Shown here: piece after piece, positions 6,901 through 7,761 of the stretch
Numbering within the stretch: position 1 is the stretch's first letter
How the letters are laid out: the number at the start of each line of letters is the position of its first letter
Notes under the pieces: generated by a model
Told to the model about the DNA's origin: nothing
The model's input: only the letters and a program-made list of their open reading frames with translations
Database searches by the model: none
Origin: Lachnoclostridium sp. UBA739
GTDB lineage: Bacteria; Bacillota_A; Clostridia; Lachnospirales; Lachnospiraceae
Reading direction: 5' to 3'
DNA: 7,761 nucleotides
Assembly (NCBI GenBank): GCA_002297865.1
Contig: DBKX01000199.1
Coordinates: 1-7,761 of the forward strand
Translations under genes and position numbers: made by a program

Positions 6901-7761
6901 TTCATCAAAATTAGACTGTACTAACATGGATGTTGTAAAATCTCCAATAACATGACGATATACTTCACCGTCAGGGCGTTTAAAAGCAGTAACATTAATG
7001 GACATTTCCGGATTCTGTGACCATTTTGTTAGTATCATTGCATACACACTTAATAAAATATCGGTAACAGAAAAACCATTCTCTGATGCTTTCACTTTTA
7101 GCTTGTCATAGAATTCTTTCGTTAACTCATATTCTTTATGCGAAAATGTTACGTCTCGTTCTTTATTGGATACATAATTTAACTTTGGTGCTTCATAGAT
7201 AGTATCAATATTCTCTAAATAGTATTTCTTTGCTCTATCATAGCGTTTTGTCTTCTTACTTTTATGATAGTAATCCATCATAAATGTTAAGTCTTCTGCG
7301 TAATCAACAATTACTTTATCTGGATGCTCCATATAATCATTAATTTCAGCTATAAGTTCATACAAACTCATACCATCCGCAATAATTAAATCAATACTAA
7401 ATGCAATTCTATATTGTTCCTTTTCTTTCACCGCTTTGGCTGTAAACAGTGGAAAATCTTCTCTAGTATACTTTTTATGTGATAATTCTGAACGAAGTGT
7501 TTCGATTATTTGAGAATCATTCGCTTCCTCTTCAAAAACTTCTATTTCGTATCTGAATGGTTCTAATATTTCGAAACAATATGGCTCACTTATTTTTGCT
7601 CTTAAAAATGGCTGTGATACAATTACCTTATTGAGTGCTTCTGTAAATGTCTTGATTGCACCACTATACAGCAACTCAATATATAAATGTGTTCCAACTC
7701 CTCCACTAAAAGCATCTTCACGTCCGATAAGATAAGCCTTTTGAATCTCTGTCATCTCAAT
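3937..7761 (-). CDS. Single-module NRPS, Cy-A(Cys)-T-TE (5' end may lie outside)
   Basis: This cytoplasmic synthetase is predicted to couple an acyl donor to cysteine, cyclise it to a thiazoline and release the product. Residues are numbered from the ATG at 7755. The Cy domain (1-425) has TEIQKAYLIGR (2-12), DxxxxDxxS (122-130), GDFT (271-274), VFTS with Thr332 (330-333), and QTPQVYLD with Asp361 (354-361). The A domain (about 438-905) has FTSGTTGKPKG (568-578), YRTGD (788-792) and Lys896, with code residues D614 L615 F618 N654 F676 S678 L703 I711 W712 K896. The T domain (about 915-990) has GGQSL with Ser952. The TE (about 1003-1272) has GWCIG with Cys1084, Asn1108 where Asp is usual, and His1250. 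There is no oxidase, epimerase or methyltransferase domain. The frame stays open through the six bases before the ATG (codons Ile-Glu), and no ribosome binding site can be seen, so the true start may lie beyond the right edge. Confidence 0.93.
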   Translation of the reverse strand: MEMTEIQKAYLIGREDAFSGGVGTHLYIELLYSGAIKTFTEALNKVIVSQPFLRAKISEPYCFEILEPFRYEIEVFEEEANDSQIIETLRSELSHKKYTREDFPLFTAKAVKEKEQYRIAFSIDLIIADGMSLYELIAEINDYMEHPDKVIVDYAEDLTFMMDYYHKSKKTKRYDRAKKYYLENIDTIYEAPKLNYVSNKERDVTFSHKEYELTKEFYDKLKVKASENGFSVTDILLSVYAMILTKWSQNPEMSINVTAFKRPDGEVYRHVIGDFTTSMLVQSNFDEEKSFDENVKQIKMKLFTALKYQDFEVTQIVKELDMRGRSSLMPIVFTSMLFDEDSLLGENFVKDYIISQTPQVYLDCQAKNNAGKLSITWDYRNSKFTKKMIDSMFDEYCSCIEYYITQENDLVEHYNSTVQQHTSKLYEEFNGQTNAEQWEMTSLLTSFQKTVNQYPDEVFAVIDGQEYTFNEVNQKAVKLAQKIKEAKAKSGKQKTRIAFSGNKSLHSLVSIVAAQMTGDSFCAVNEYFGKEKSDEVLKSIADYIVIENFEVKEVSQEVQEIEQEESYILFTSGTTGKPKGIVIREDAALNTVYAMIKMYGVKREDACANISNLYFDLSIFDLYASMITGMKVYMVDAYNVNWFIEGECYKNVSIWNSTPALAREFLLHDTFDKLRCVFMSGDFIQKKLVEDLYKKYGEDLSVTALGGATEASIWSNYFNCKDYKDKDLIPYGHALPNQQMYVMKQNRMLAEVGVLGEIIIAGDGLATGYLDQKQTENAFVWNEQLGKRIYRTGDLGYLGADNNIYILGRVVDEIKHNGYRIDLREIEKYIIRIDGVKNAFVFIEKLENQRTRLICTVVSDEEAIEQKIRKVLSKQVPHYMVPTNFLVVDAIPLTSNGKVNMPEIKNMLNNTQDVYSFSEKEKEVIEVCKALISGENFREPSHGGDTFFDMGGQSLQVVALKEELDKHFHTDISLQDLMNNITIIGLCELVSVNEGEEKEKSQELILLRKGTREDKNIIFIHAGSGEINIYLNLSRSISEEYNIYGIRYEPEVKHLALYNYDFRKIAHHYCDLAKDIKVVDYLGGWCIGGTIAYEMALHEPDKYKEIFMFNSMAPVSNKVVQMGDSFEDEVNFMKNFLSEELIQSCHNDTEKLWENIAELIDKNAEYRKAIINLIPPVLMRLLPKVENLSGKQLVYFINMFRSSENARHLYQSHDHADVNCYYFHAVDEVVDKYEDWKQYVSYFEDFAALGNHVTMFQDENLESLSKQFNSILSK

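Noticed and set aside
3937..7761. Ordinary peptide-bond-forming condensation domain at the N-terminus
   Set aside because: The HHxxxDG motif is absent; DxxxxDxxS and the Cy-type GDFT, FTS and QTPQV motifs identify heterocyclization.

Overview
The window comes from a low-GC Gram-positive anaerobe, most plausibly a member of the Clostridia and perhaps Lachnospiraceae. This is inferred from strong AGGAG-type ribosome binding sites, AT-rich coding sequence, a tRNA-responsive T-box in front of pheS, and the sequence style of PheS. Every gene I can support lies on the minus strand, so the genes read from right to left. I see no mobile element, CRISPR array, tRNA or rRNA.

Right to centre (7761 to 1527) is a compact four-gene natural-product operon. 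It begins with a single-module nonribosomal peptide synthetase of domain order Cy-A-T-TE. An Sfp-type phosphopantetheinyl transferase follows 6 bases later. Its end overlaps by 8 bases the start of a long-chain fatty-acyl AMP ligase, which is followed 12 bases later by a free-standing acyl carrier protein. The adenylation domain reads as cysteine-specific (code DLFNFSLIWK against the classical cysteine code DLYNLSLIWK). The first domain carries the heterocyclization motif DxxxxDxxS instead of the condensation motif HHxxxDG. The inferred pathway is as follows. The transferase adds phosphopantetheine to the ACP and the T domain, and the ligase loads an acyl group (probably fatty) onto the ACP. 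The Cy domain then joins it to cysteine and closes a thiazoline ring, and an unusual thioesterase releases the product. That thioesterase has Cys in place of the nucleophilic Ser and Asn where the catalytic Asp is expected. A 2-alkyl-thiazoline-4-carboxylate or a derivative is the simplest predicted product. The synthetase frame is still open at the right edge, so more of the gene or operon may lie outside.

Centre-left (1526 to 1064) is a 463-base gene-free regulatory stretch. It holds a good sigma-A promoter (TTGACG-17-TAGAAT) starting only 8 bases after the ACP stop. Next come a complete T-box leader with a UUC (Phe) specifier and its intrinsic terminator, and then an unexplained 25-base-arm inverted repeat before pheS. 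No separate terminator is visible between the biosynthetic operon and the T-box, so operon transcripts should run into the pheS leader.

Left (1063 to 44) is pheS, the phenylalanyl-tRNA synthetase alpha subunit. It is followed by a near-perfect palindrome at the window edge. pheT is expected just beyond but is not in the window.
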